A DNA stretch of 64,000 bases from Streptomyces microflavus. GTDB lineage: Bacteria > Actinomycetota > Actinomycetes > Streptomycetales > Streptomycetaceae. Shown here piece by piece: positions 8,812-17,006 of the stretch. How positions within the stretch are numbered: the first letter of the stretch is position 1; every line of letters starts with the position of its first letter. The stretch lies in contig NZ_BMUG01000003.1 in NCBI RefSeq assembly GCF_014650075.1, forward strand, positions 124,001 through 188,000. The letters are read 5' to 3'. The notes beneath the pieces are model-generated. The model did no database searches. It worked only from the letters and a program-made list of their open reading frames with translations, and had not been told where the DNA came from. The translations under genes and the position numbers were made by a program.

Positions 8812-9987
8812 ATGCGCTTCCGCCACCCGGACGGCTCGACGGTCCACCTCTCGTACTGCACCAACGTCCACCCCGCCGAAACCCTGGACGGCGTCCGCGC
8901 CCAGCTCCGCGACCACTGCGAACCCGTACGCCGCCGCCTCGGCCGGGACCGGCTCGGTATCGGCCTCTGGCTCGCCAGGGACGCCGCCCGGGCCCTGATC
9001 AACGACCCAGCCGAACTCCGCGCACTCCGCGCCGAACTCGACGGCCGGGGCCTCGAAGTGGTCACCCTCAACGGCTTCCCGTACGAGGGCTTCGGCGCCG
9101 CCGAGGTCAAGTACCGGGTGTACCGGCCGGACTGGACCGAACCCGACCGCCTCGCCCACACCACCGACCTCGCCCGGCTGCTCGCCGCCCTGCTGCCCGA
9201 CGACGTCACCGAAGGCACCATCTCCACCCTGCCACTGGCCTGGCGCACCCCCTACGACACCGACCCCGGGGCCGCCCGCACCGCGCGCACCGCCCTCACC
9301 ACGCTCGCCCAGCGGCTGGACGCGCTGGCCGAACTCACCGGCAAGTCGATCCGGATCGGCCTCGAACCGGAACCGGGCTGCACCGTGGAGACCACCGCCG
9401 ACGCCATCGCCCCGCTCACCGACGTCGGCCACGAGCGCATCGGCATCTGCGTCGACACCTGCCACCTGGCGACCTCCTTCGAGGAGCCGGAGACCGCGCT
9501 CGACGCCCTGGCCGCAGCGGGCATCCCGGTCGTCAAGTCCCAGCTCTCCGCCGCCCTGCACGCCGAACACCCCCACCTGCCCGAGGTCCGCACCGCGCTC
9601 GCCGCCTTCGCCGAACCGCGCTTCCTGCACCAGACCCGCACGCGCACGGCCGCCGGGCTGCGCGGCACCGACGACCTGGACGAGGCCGTCGCCGGCCGGG
9701 CGCTCCCCGACTCCACCCCGTGGCGCGCCCACTTCCACGTCCCCCTGCACGCACCGCCCGCGCCCCCGCTCACCTCCACGCTGCCCGTGCTCCGCACCAC
9801 ACTCGCCCGGCTCGTCGGGGGACCGGTGCCGCTGACCCGGCACCTGGAGGTGGAGACGTACACCTGGCAGGCCCTGCCCGCCGAACTGCGGCCCCGCACC
9901 CGTACCCAGCTCGCCGACGGCATCGCCGCCGAACTCACCCTCGCCCGCGACCTCCTGGTCGACCTCGGCCTCAAGGAGCTGCCATGA
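8812..9987 (+). CDS. eboE: EboE, TIM-barrel metabolite-traffic protein
   Basis: A 391-residue xylose-isomerase-like protein matching EboE by its start (HLSYCTNVHPAETLDGV, near residue 13) and by TLNGFPYEGFG, IGLEPEPGCTVETT and GICVDTCHLATSFEEP. EboE proteins are described as involved in metabolite traffic in Ebo clusters; an isomerase/epimerase-like reaction is possible because the E/D/H metal ligands look intact. The stop overlaps the next start (ATGA). It is probably cytoplasmic, since no signal peptide is visible. Confidence 0.9.
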   Translation: MRFRHPDGSTVHLSYCTNVHPAETLDGVRAQLRDHCEPVRRRLGRDRLGIGLWLARDAARALINDPAELRALRAELDGRGLEVVTLNGFPYEGFGAAEVKYRVYRPDWTEPDRLAHTTDLARLLAALLPDDVTEGTISTLPLAWRTPYDTDPGAARTARTALTTLAQRLDALAELTGKSIRIGLEPEPGCTVETTADAIAPLTDVGHERIGICVDTCHLATSFEEPETALDALAAAGIPVVKSQLSAALHAEHPHLPEVRTALAAFAEPRFLHQTRTRTAAGLRGTDDLDEAVAGRALPDSTPWRAHFHVPLHAPPAPPLTSTLPVLRTTLARLVGGPVPLTRHLEVETYTWQALPAELRPRTRTQLADGIAAELTLARDLLVDLGLKELP

Positions 9988-11405
9988 GCAACGACGCCCC
10001 CGGAACGACCACGGGCACGGCAGACCGCGAGGGCCCCACCCCCCTCCTCGTCCTCGACGTCGTCGGCCTCACCCCGCAACTCCTCTCCCACATGCCGAAC
10101 CTCACGGCGCTCGGGAAGCAGGGCGCGCGAGCCCCCCTCTCCACGGTCCTGCCCGCCGTCACCTGCGCCGCCCAGTCCACCTTCCTCACCGGCACGATGC
10201 CCGCCGAACACGGCATCGTCGCCAACGGCTGGTACTTCCGCGAGCTCGGCGACGTCCTGCTCTGGCGCCAGCACAACGGGCTCGTCGAGGGCGACAAGCT
10301 CTGGGACGCGGCCCGCCGCGCGCACCCCGGCTACACCGTCGCCAACATCTGCTGGTGGTACGCGATGGGCGCCGACACCGACTGGACCGTCACCCCGCGC
10401 CCCGTCTACTACGCCGACGGCCGCAAGGAACCCGACTGCTACACCCGGCCCCCCGCCCTGCACGACGAACTGACCGACAAACTCGGCACGTTCCCCCTCT
10501 TCCACTTCTGGGGGCCGGGCGCCGACCTGGTCTCCTCCCAGTGGATCATCGACGCCACCCGGCACATCATCGCCACCCGCACCCCCGACCTCGCGCTCTG
10601 CTACCTGCCCCACCTCGACTACGACCTCCAGCGCTACGGCCCCGACGACCCCCGCTCCCACCGGGCCGCCGCCGACCTGGACCGGGCCATCGCCCCGCTG
10701 CTGGCCGACGCCCGCGCCGAGGGACGCACCGTCGTCGCACTCTCCGAGTACGGCATCACCCGCGTCAGCCGCCCCGTCGACATCAACCGGGCGCTGCGCC
10801 GGGCGGGCCTGCTGGAGGTGCACACCCAGGACGGCATGGAGTACCTCGACCCGATGGCCTCCCGCGCCTTCGCCGTCGCCGACCACCAACTCGCCCACAT
10901 CTACGTACGCCGTCCCGAGGACCTGGAGGCGACCCGGGCGGCACTCGCGGACCTGCCCGGCATCGATCAGCTCCTGGACGACGAGGGCAAGAAGGCGCAC
11001 CACCTGGACCACCCCCGCTCCGGCGAACTGGTCGCCGTGGCGGAGAAGGACGCCTGGTTCACGTACTACTACTGGCTCGACGACGCCCGCGCCCCCGACT
11101 TCGCCCAGCTCGTCGAGATCCACCGCAAGCCCGGCTACGACCCCGTCGAGCTCTTCATGGACCCCGAGGACCCCTACGTACGGCTCAAGGCCGTGTCGGC
11201 GGTGGCCCGCAAGAAGCTCGGCATGCGCTACCGCATGGCGGTCGTCCCCCTGGACCCCTCACCTATTCGCGGCAGCCACGGCCGCCTCCCCGAGAGCGAC
11301 GACGAAGGTCCGCTCATCCTCTGCTCCACCCCCCATGCGTTCACCGACCGGGTCAGGGCCACCGAGGTGAAGTCCCTGCTCCTCCAGCTTGCCGGACTGC
11401 ACTGA
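9984..11405 (+). CDS. Alkaline phosphatase/nucleotide pyrophosphatase-like protein (EboF-type)
   Basis: A 473-residue phosphodiesterase of the nucleotide pyrophosphatase/alkaline phosphatase superfamily. LLVLDVVG supplies the first metal Asp (D25) and PAVTCAAQSTFLTGTMPAEHG the nucleophile region (T60 is the likely nucleophile). Further ligands fit HLDYDLQRYG and the C-terminal GSHGRLPE. It may remove a phosphate or nucleotide group from the operon product. EboF of other clusters belongs to this superfamily, so EboF is the most likely counterpart, but I leave the symbol blank. No signal peptide is visible, although family members can act outside the cytoplasm. ATG overlaps eboE (ATGA). Confidence 0.85.
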   Translation: MSNDAPGTTTGTADREGPTPLLVLDVVGLTPQLLSHMPNLTALGKQGARAPLSTVLPAVTCAAQSTFLTGTMPAEHGIVANGWYFRELGDVLLWRQHNGLVEGDKLWDAARRAHPGYTVANICWWYAMGADTDWTVTPRPVYYADGRKEPDCYTRPPALHDELTDKLGTFPLFHFWGPGADLVSSQWIIDATRHIIATRTPDLALCYLPHLDYDLQRYGPDDPRSHRAAADLDRAIAPLLADARAEGRTVVALSEYGITRVSRPVDINRALRRAGLLEVHTQDGMEYLDPMASRAFAVADHQLAHIYVRRPEDLEATRAALADLPGIDQLLDDEGKKAHHLDHPRSGELVAVAEKDAWFTYYYWLDDARAPDFAQLVEIHRKPGYDPVELFMDPEDPYVRLKAVSAVARKKLGMRYRMAVVPLDPSPIRGSHGRLPESDDEGPLILCSTPHAFTDRVRATEVKSLLLQLAGLH

Positions 11406-11460
11406 CAACGCCCCGGCACCGCACTGCTCACCCCACGTCACCCAAGGGAGTCACGCGAAC

Positions 11461-12549
11461 ATGAGCCGCACCTCCAAGGACACCGAACTCGCCCGCAGAC
11501 TGAGCCGCCGCAACATCCTCGGCGTCGCCGCCGGAGCCACCGCCGCCACGATCATCGGCACGGCGACCGCCCAGGCCGCCGGCCGGGACCACACCCAGGC
11601 CCCCGGCAAGGGCCACGGCCACGGTCATGACCACGGGCACGGACACGGCAAGGGCAAGCCCGTCCTGCCCCCCGGCCGCCTCGGCATCCAGCTCTACAGC
11701 CTCCGCGACAAGATCTCCACGCTCGGCTTCGCCCCCGTCTTCGCCGAACTGGAGAAGTACGGATACGACGAGATCGAGCTCGCGGGCTACACCCAGGGCT
11801 CGGCCGGCCCCATCACCCTGGCCCAGCTGAAGCGGCTGGCCAAGGACCACGGCCTCAACCCGATCGGCAGCCACGTCGGCTACTACGACGACAACAACCC
11901 CGGCGCCTACACCTTCGCCCAGAACCTGGAAAAGGTCCTGGACGACGCACAGGCGCTCGGCCTCAAGCACATCGGCACGGCCTCGGGCCCCTTCCGCTAC
12001 GGCTCGACGGTCGACGGCTGGAAGCGGGCGGCCGACGACTTCAACAAGTACGGGGCCGCCGCCCGTAAGCGCGGGATGAAGTTCTACCAGCACAACCACG
12101 CCGAGGAGTTCTCCTTCGCGACCGACAAGCCGAAGGTCCGCCTCTACGACGTCCTGCTCGCCGAGACCGACCCGGACCTCGTCTACCTGGAGCTGGACAT
12201 CTACTGGGCGTACTGCGCCCAGTTCCGCTTCAGCAAGCGAGTGGACGGCACCAAGGCCCCGCTCGACCCGCTGAAGTACGTCCTCAAGCACCCGAACCGC
12301 TACCCGCTCTTCCACGTGAAGGACGGCGTCCGCGACGACACGACGCGCGACGGCTACCGCATGTCGGACGTGGGCGACGGGGACATCGACTACACGACGT
12401 TCCTGTCCAAGGTGACCAACCGGACCCACCACGGCCGGACGTACCACCACTGGCAGGCGGAGCACGACAACCCGGTGGAGTCGCTCGCCTTCGCCCGGAA
12501 GTCGAGCGAGCACCTGCACTCCCTGCGCGAGGGCCGCTGCGGCGACTGA
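11461..12549 (+). CDS. Tat-exported sugar phosphate isomerase/epimerase family protein
   Basis: A 362-residue TIM-barrel protein with a twin-arginine signal (LSRRNILGVAAGATAAT, residues 14-30; cleavage near AQAAG). After the signal comes a short His/Gly linker (KGHGHGHDHGHGHGKGK), a likely metal-binding tail, then the barrel beginning RLGIQLYSLRDKI. Metal ligands fit HNHAEEF, YLELDIYW, LFHVKDG and WQAEHD. Tat export implies that it folds with its metal before secretion. ATG 11461 has AAGGGAG upstream; 55 bases separate it from the EboF-like gene. Together with the ThuA/DUF1080 protein at 96-3815 it hints at extracellular keto-sugar processing (inference). Confidence 0.88.
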   Translation: MSRTSKDTELARRLSRRNILGVAAGATAATIIGTATAQAAGRDHTQAPGKGHGHGHDHGHGHGKGKPVLPPGRLGIQLYSLRDKISTLGFAPVFAELEKYGYDEIELAGYTQGSAGPITLAQLKRLAKDHGLNPIGSHVGYYDDNNPGAYTFAQNLEKVLDDAQALGLKHIGTASGPFRYGSTVDGWKRAADDFNKYGAAARKRGMKFYQHNHAEEFSFATDKPKVRLYDVLLAETDPDLVYLELDIYWAYCAQFRFSKRVDGTKAPLDPLKYVLKHPNRYPLFHVKDGVRDDTTRDGYRMSDVGDGDIDYTTFLSKVTNRTHHGRTYHHWQAEHDNPVESLAFARKSSEHLHSLREGRCGD

Positions 12550-12557
12550 CGCGCGAA

Positions 12558-12592
12558 GCCCGGCCCGCCGGATCCCCTCCGGCGGGCCGGGC
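12558..12592. terminator. Bidirectional terminator between convergent genes
   Basis: A perfect 15-bp inverted repeat (left arm GCCCGGCCCGCCGGA) with the five-base loop TCCCC lies between the Tat-exported isomerase (plus) and the DUF2254 gene (minus). It can end transcripts from both sides. Confidence 0.85.
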
Positions 12593-12613
12593 GCACCGCC
12601 TCCGGCGATACGG

Positions 12614-13918
12614 TCACCCGATGCCCTGCCGGTCCGGCAGCAGGGCGAACTCCCGGTCGGCGGCCACCGGAACGGCCCGCTCCACGGCCTGGACGAGCAG
12701 TGCCCGATGCCGTACGAGCGGCTGCTTCCGCTCCTCCGGCGCGAGCAGCAACAGATCGTCCAGCCCCGCCAGCAGCCGGCGCGACACCTGAGGGCTTCCG
12801 GCCACGCACCACCGGATCTCCTCGAACGCGAGATCCACCAGGCTCTCCCATCCAGGCCCCTCCTGCACCAGCCGCACCCGGCCGGACCGGTCCCGGTGGT
12901 GGACGGTCCCGAGCGGCAGGTGCACCACGGCCGCGAGGAACTGGATACTCCGGTCCAGGCACTGGACGGCGGTGGTCGGATCGTTGACGGACGTCGACAG
13001 GGCCCGCAGCGCGATGTCCGAAAGCTGACGCAACCCGAAGGCCAGGTCCTGGTGCAGGGTGCGCTCCACCCCGACGGAAACGCTGTACCGCAACCGGCTC
13101 CGCGGTGGCACGGCCCCGCCGTGGACGGCGAGCACCGCGGTCCCCGGCACCATGAAGTCCCCGATCCGGGGGATCAGCCGCAGCACCACGTCCTGCCGCC
13201 GCGCGGCCCGGACCAGCCGCGCCGTGTTCACGTCCCGCAGCACCCCGGCCCGCCCCTCGTGCACCACCCGCCCGGTCTCCGGCCCCAGCCCCTCGGGCCC
13301 GCCCGGCCCCCGGGGCATCCGGCCCAGCACCCGGAACGAGTCGCGCGCGATCCGGTCGACGACCGGGCCGACCTGCATCAGCCTCAGCGTCGCGCTGACG
13401 TAGACGACGAACAGCAGCAGGCTCAGCCCGACGAGCACCAGCGTGAGCATGCTCTGCAGCAGCGGGACCGAGACCACCAGGCGCGGGTCCGCCTCGCTCT
13501 CGTACGAGGTCAGGACCAGCAGCGAGAACAGGAACGTCGCGAGGAACACCGTCAGCGTGAGCTTGCTGATCCGGCTCCGGACGAAGATCCGCACGACCCG
13601 GGGCGTGAGCTGCCCGCTGGCCATCTGTACGGCGACCAGCGAGATACTGAACACCACACCGATGAAGGTCATCATCGCCGAGCTGATCGTGGTGACGATC
13701 GTCTTCGCGTCCTGGACGAAGGAGATCAGGCTGCCGAGCTCGTCGTAGGCCTCCTCCCGCTGGAGAACCGCGACGATCTCCTCGTCCACGGCGGAAGCGG
13801 CCAGCCACAGCACGAACACACAGACGAACCCCATGGTCGGGGCGAACCAGAACGTGTCGCGCAGATGCTCGCGCAGGGGAGACAGCGGACGGGGCCGGCG
13901 GTAGCCGCGATCACTCAT
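12614..13918 (-). CDS. DUF2254 family membrane protein
   Basis: A 434-residue predicted membrane protein of the DUF2254 family, function unknown. The N-terminus has a hydrophobic helix (FWFAPTMGFVCVFVLWLAAS), then SLISFVQDAKTIVTTISSAM followed by MTFIGVVFSISLVAVQ, the family signature, and two more helices (LTLTVFLATFLFSLLVL and LVLVGLSLLLFVVYVS). The second half is soluble and includes LSTSVNDPTTAVQCLDR. I start at the ATG of MSDRGYRRP (13918). The frame runs upstream to 14077 but that part lies over promoter DNA near the tRNA and has atypical residues. It is transcribed towards the terminator at 12558. Confidence 0.85.
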   Translation of the reverse strand: MSDRGYRRPRPLSPLREHLRDTFWFAPTMGFVCVFVLWLAASAVDEEIVAVLQREEAYDELGSLISFVQDAKTIVTTISSAMMTFIGVVFSISLVAVQMASGQLTPRVVRIFVRSRISKLTLTVFLATFLFSLLVLTSYESEADPRLVVSVPLLQSMLTLVLVGLSLLLFVVYVSATLRLMQVGPVVDRIARDSFRVLGRMPRGPGGPEGLGPETGRVVHEGRAGVLRDVNTARLVRAARRQDVVLRLIPRIGDFMVPGTAVLAVHGGAVPPRSRLRYSVSVGVERTLHQDLAFGLRQLSDIALRALSTSVNDPTTAVQCLDRSIQFLAAVVHLPLGTVHHRDRSGRVRLVQEGPGWESLVDLAFEEIRWCVAGSPQVSRRLLAGLDDLLLLAPEERKQPLVRHRALLVQAVERAVPVAADREFALLPDRQGIG

Positions 13919-14080
13919 GGACGCGAAGGTAGCCCCGCGAACTCCACGGACCGCGGATGCCGAGGCCGACCGCCCGCCGCACCGCACTGACCACCGGATA
14001 TGCAGGTGAAGGGCGCGTCGAACCCCTGGTATTGTTTTCCATGTCGCCGCGGGGAACACACCGCGAACGACAGACACCTT

Positions 14081-14165
14081 GTCCGGGTGGCGGAATGGCA
14101 GACGCGCTAGCTTGAGGTGCTAGTGCCCTTTATCGGGCGTGGGGGTTCAAGTCCCCCCTCGGACA
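14081..14165 (+). tRNA. tRNA-Leu (anticodon GAG)
   Basis: A complete class II tRNA fold is visible. Acceptor arms GTCCGGG and CTCGGAC pair (one G-T wobble), with A as discriminator at 14165. The anticodon stem is CTAGC/GCTAG with loop TTGAGGT, giving anticodon GAG. A long variable arm (TGCCC...GGGCG) and T arm GGGGG-TTCAAGT-CCCCC follow. The terminal CCA is not fully encoded. It reads CUC/CUU leucine codons. Confidence 0.95.
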
Positions 14166-14170
14166 CCGGC

Positions 14171-14197
14171 GAAGACCCCAGTTGATCTGGGGTCTTC
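14171..14197 (+). terminator. Terminator after tRNA-Leu
   Basis: An 11-bp perfect stem (GAAGACCCCAG / CTGGGGTCTTC, loop TTGAT) followed by TGCGTTTT begins five bases after the tRNA. Confidence 0.9.
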
Positions 14198-14302
14198 TGC
14201 GTTTTCCGGGTCCGCGTCGCCGCTCCCTCGCAGCCGCACCCTCCACCACCCTCCTTGTCACGATCCGATCTCGGACACCGGGTGGGGTCTTGTTTTCAGC
14301 CA

Positions 14303-14338
14303 TGTAATCGATTCCAATCATCCCTGTAATCGATTCCA
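14303..14338 (+). promoter_or_regulatory. Tandem LacI-family operators upstream of the ribose-type operon
   Basis: Two identical 14-base sites, TGTAATCGATTCCA at 14303-14316 and 14325-14338, each nearly palindromic around a central CG as LacI-family operators are. Their spacing is 22 bases, about two helical turns, so two dimers would bind on the same face. They lie about 70 bases before the LacI-type gene, which fits autoregulation and control of the transporter genes. Binding is inferred from form and position. Confidence 0.8.
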
Positions 14339-14406
14339 CGGCGTCGCGCGATCGGGCCGCCCCCTGGTTTCGAGGTGTACGGAAACCACAAGGAGGTGGT
14401 CCGGAC

Positions 14407-15423
14407 ATGGCGAGCATCAAAGATGTCGCGGCCCAGGCGGGGGTCTCCGTCGCCACGGTCTCGCGGGTGCTGAACAGCCATCCGTCCGTCAGCGCGGAGG
14501 CGCGCACCCGCGTCATCGCCGCCGTCGACGCCCTCGGCTACCGGCCCAACGCCGTGGCCCGCTCGCTGCGCACCGCGCAGACCCGCACCCTCGGCCTGGT
14601 CATCAGTGACGTACTCAATCCGTACTTCACCGAGCTGGCCCGCTTCGTCGAGGAGGAGGCCCGCGCGCTCGGCTACAGCGTCATCATCGGCAACGCCGAC
14701 GAGCGGCCCGAGCTCCAGGACCACCACATCCGCACGCTCATCGACCGCAGGATCGACGGGCTGCTCGTCTCGCCCGCCGACGGCGGCTCCCCGCTGATGC
14801 GGGAGGTCGCCCTGAGCGGTACGCCGATGGTCTTCGTGGACCGCTGGATCCCGGGCATCGACGTCCCCGTCGTCCGGGCCGACGGTACGGGGGCGGTCAG
14901 GGACCTGGTGGCGCACCTGCACGGCCTCGGCCACCGCAGGCTCGCGATCATCGCCGGGCCTGCGGCCACCACCACCGGCAACGAGCGCGTCGAGGCCTTC
15001 CGGGACGCGATGCGCGAACTCGGGCTCGCCCTGCCCGACGCCTACATCGGGCAGGGCGACTTCCAGGCAGCCAGCGGCCGGCGGGCCACCGAGGGGTTCC
15101 TCGCCCTGGACGAGCCGCCCGAGGTCGTCTTCGCCGCCGACAACCTGATGGCGCTCGGCGCTCTGGACGCGATCCGGGCCCGGGGGCTGCGGGTCCCCGG
15201 CGACATCGCGCTCGCCGCCTTCGACGACATCCCGTGGTTCGTCCACACGGACCCGCCGATCACCGCCATCGCCCAGCCGACCGCGGACCTGGCCCGCGCC
15301 GCCGTACGCGCGCTGGCCGACCTGATCGAAGGACGGACCCCGCAGTCCGTCACCCTGCCCGCCCGTCTCGTCGTACGCCGCTCGTGCGGCCAGGACGCGA
15401 CCGACCAGAGGAGCGACCGGTGA
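14407..15423 (+). CDS. LacI-family transcriptional regulator of the ribose-type operon
   Basis: A 338-residue LacI-family repressor. The helix-turn-helix and hinge are at residues 1-58 (SIKDVAAQAGVSVATVSRVL, then YRPNAVARSLRT), followed by a periplasmic-binding-protein-like effector domain to the end (GLVISDVLNPYFTEL, IAGPAATTTGNER, AAFDDIPWF). A very strong ribosome site, AAGGAGGTGGTC, precedes ATG 14407. The stop overlaps the GTG of the ABC ATPase gene, so regulator and transporter are one transcript. Ribose or a related sugar is the expected inducer, given the downstream ribokinase and RbsD. It most likely binds the paired sites at 14303-14338. Confidence 0.92.
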   Translation: MASIKDVAAQAGVSVATVSRVLNSHPSVSAEARTRVIAAVDALGYRPNAVARSLRTAQTRTLGLVISDVLNPYFTELARFVEEEARALGYSVIIGNADERPELQDHHIRTLIDRRIDGLLVSPADGGSPLMREVALSGTPMVFVDRWIPGIDVPVVRADGTGAVRDLVAHLHGLGHRRLAIIAGPAATTTGNERVEAFRDAMRELGLALPDAYIGQGDFQAASGRRATEGFLALDEPPEVVFAADNLMALGALDAIRARGLRVPGDIALAAFDDIPWFVHTDPPITAIAQPTADLARAAVRALADLIEGRTPQSVTLPARLVVRRSCGQDATDQRSDR

Positions 15424-17006
15424 CCGCACCGGAGAAGCAACTGGTGTCCACACCTGACGAGTTGCTGCGCATCGAGGGTCTGCGCAAGACCTTCCCCGGC
15501 GTGGTGGCGCTCGACAACGTCGACTTCGACCTGCGCAGAGGCGAGGTCCATGTCCTGCTCGGCGAGAACGGCGCCGGCAAGAGCACCCTCATCAAGATGC
15601 TCTCCGGTGCCTACCGCCCCGACAGCGGCCGGATCCTGGCTGAGGGGCGCGAGGTGCGCATCAACAACGCGCAGGACGCCGAACGGCTCGGGATCGCCAC
15701 CATCTACCAGGAGTTCAACCTGGTACCCGACCTGACGGTGGCCGAGAACATCTTCCTCGGCCGCCAGCCGCGCCGCTTCGGGCTCATCGACCACAGGCGC
15801 ATGCGGGTGGACGCGGAGAAGCTGCTGCGCCGCGTCGGGGTGGATGTGCGTCCCGATGCCAAGGTCCGTGAACTGGGCATCGCCCGGCTGCAGATGGTCG
15901 AGATCGCCAAGGCGCTCAGCCTGGACGCACGCGTCCTGATCATGGACGAGCCGACCGCCGTGCTCACCTCGGAAGAGGTCGACAAACTCTTCGCGATCGT
16001 CCGCCAGTTGCGTACGGACGGCGTCGGGATCGTCTTCATCACCCACCACTTGGAGGAGATCGCCGCGCTCGGTGACCGCGTCACCGTTCTGCGCGACGGC
16101 CGAAGCATCGACCAGGTGCCCGCCTCCACACCCGAGGACGGGCTCGTCCAGCTCATGGTCGGCCGCAGCATCGAGCAGCAGTACCCGCGCGAACGCCCCG
16201 ACACGGGTGAGGCGTTGCTGTCCGTGCGTGGCCTGACCCGGGACGGCGTCTTCCACGACATCAGCTTCGACGTGCATGCCGGTGAGGTCGTGGGCCTCGC
16301 CGGACTGGTCGGCGCCGGGCGTACGGAGGTGGCGCGCGCGGTGTTCGGCGCGGACCCGTACGACGCGGGCACCGTCGACGTACGCGGTGAACGCCTCGCC
16401 CGGCACGACGTGCCCGCCGCGATGGGCGCCGGGATAGGCCTCGTACCGGAGGACCGCAAGGGCCAGGGCCTGGTCCTGGATGCCTCCGTGCAGGAGAACC
16501 TCGGCCTGGTCACCCTGCGTTCGGCCACCCGCTCCGGTCTTGTGGACCTCAAGGGGCAGCGTACGGCGGCCGCCCGCATCGCGAAGCAGCTCGGCGTCCG
16601 CATGTCCGGCCTCGGCCAGCATGTGCGCACCCTCTCCGGCGGCAACCAGCAGAAGGTCGTCATCGGCAAGTGGCTGCTGGCCGACACCCGGGTGCTGATC
16701 CTGGACGAGCCGACCCGGGGCATCGACGTCGGCGCCAAGGTCGAGATCTACCAGCTCATCAACGAGCTCACCGCATCCGGCCACGCCGTCCTGATGATCT
16801 CCAGCGACCTGCCCGAAGTCCTCGGCATGAGCGACCGGGTGCTGGTCATGGCCCAGGGCCGGATCGCCGGCGAACTCCCCGCCGGTGAGGCCACCCAGGA
16901 CACCGTCATGGCCCTCGCGGTCTCCACCGCCGCCACGCACGAACACCCCGCACCGAAGAACCACCCCGCACCGAAGAACGACGAGGAGGGCCCCCGTGGC
17001 CACTGA
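15420..17006 (+). CDS. rbsA: Sugar ABC transporter ATP-binding protein (RbsA type, two ATPase domains)
   Basis: A 528-residue double ATPase of the ribose/galactose-type importer family. The first domain has Walker A GENGAGKST (K54), the signature-region ELGIARLQMVEIAKAL and Walker B VLIMDEPTAVLT. The second has the usual degenerate Walker A (GLVGAGRTE), a signature LSGGNQQKV and Walker B VLILDEPTRGID. Start GTG 15420 overlaps the LacI stop (GTGA); the end overlaps the permease gene by 11 bases. It energises uptake by the fused permease/binding protein that follows. Confidence 0.93.
   Translation: MTAPEKQLVSTPDELLRIEGLRKTFPGVVALDNVDFDLRRGEVHVLLGENGAGKSTLIKMLSGAYRPDSGRILAEGREVRINNAQDAERLGIATIYQEFNLVPDLTVAENIFLGRQPRRFGLIDHRRMRVDAEKLLRRVGVDVRPDAKVRELGIARLQMVEIAKALSLDARVLIMDEPTAVLTSEEVDKLFAIVRQLRTDGVGIVFITHHLEEIAALGDRVTVLRDGRSIDQVPASTPEDGLVQLMVGRSIEQQYPRERPDTGEALLSVRGLTRDGVFHDISFDVHAGEVVGLAGLVGAGRTEVARAVFGADPYDAGTVDVRGERLARHDVPAAMGAGIGLVPEDRKGQGLVLDASVQENLGLVTLRSATRSGLVDLKGQRTAAARIAKQLGVRMSGLGQHVRTLSGGNQQKVVIGKWLLADTRVLILDEPTRGIDVGAKVEIYQLINELTASGHAVLMISSDLPEVLGMSDRVLVMAQGRIAGELPAGEATQDTVMALAVSTAATHEHPAPKNHPAPKNDEEGPRGH

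Noticed and set aside
13919..14077. A 53-residue N-terminal extension of the DUF2254 protein
   Set aside because: It covers the spacer next to the tRNA gene; the ATG at 13918 gives the usual family N-terminus.
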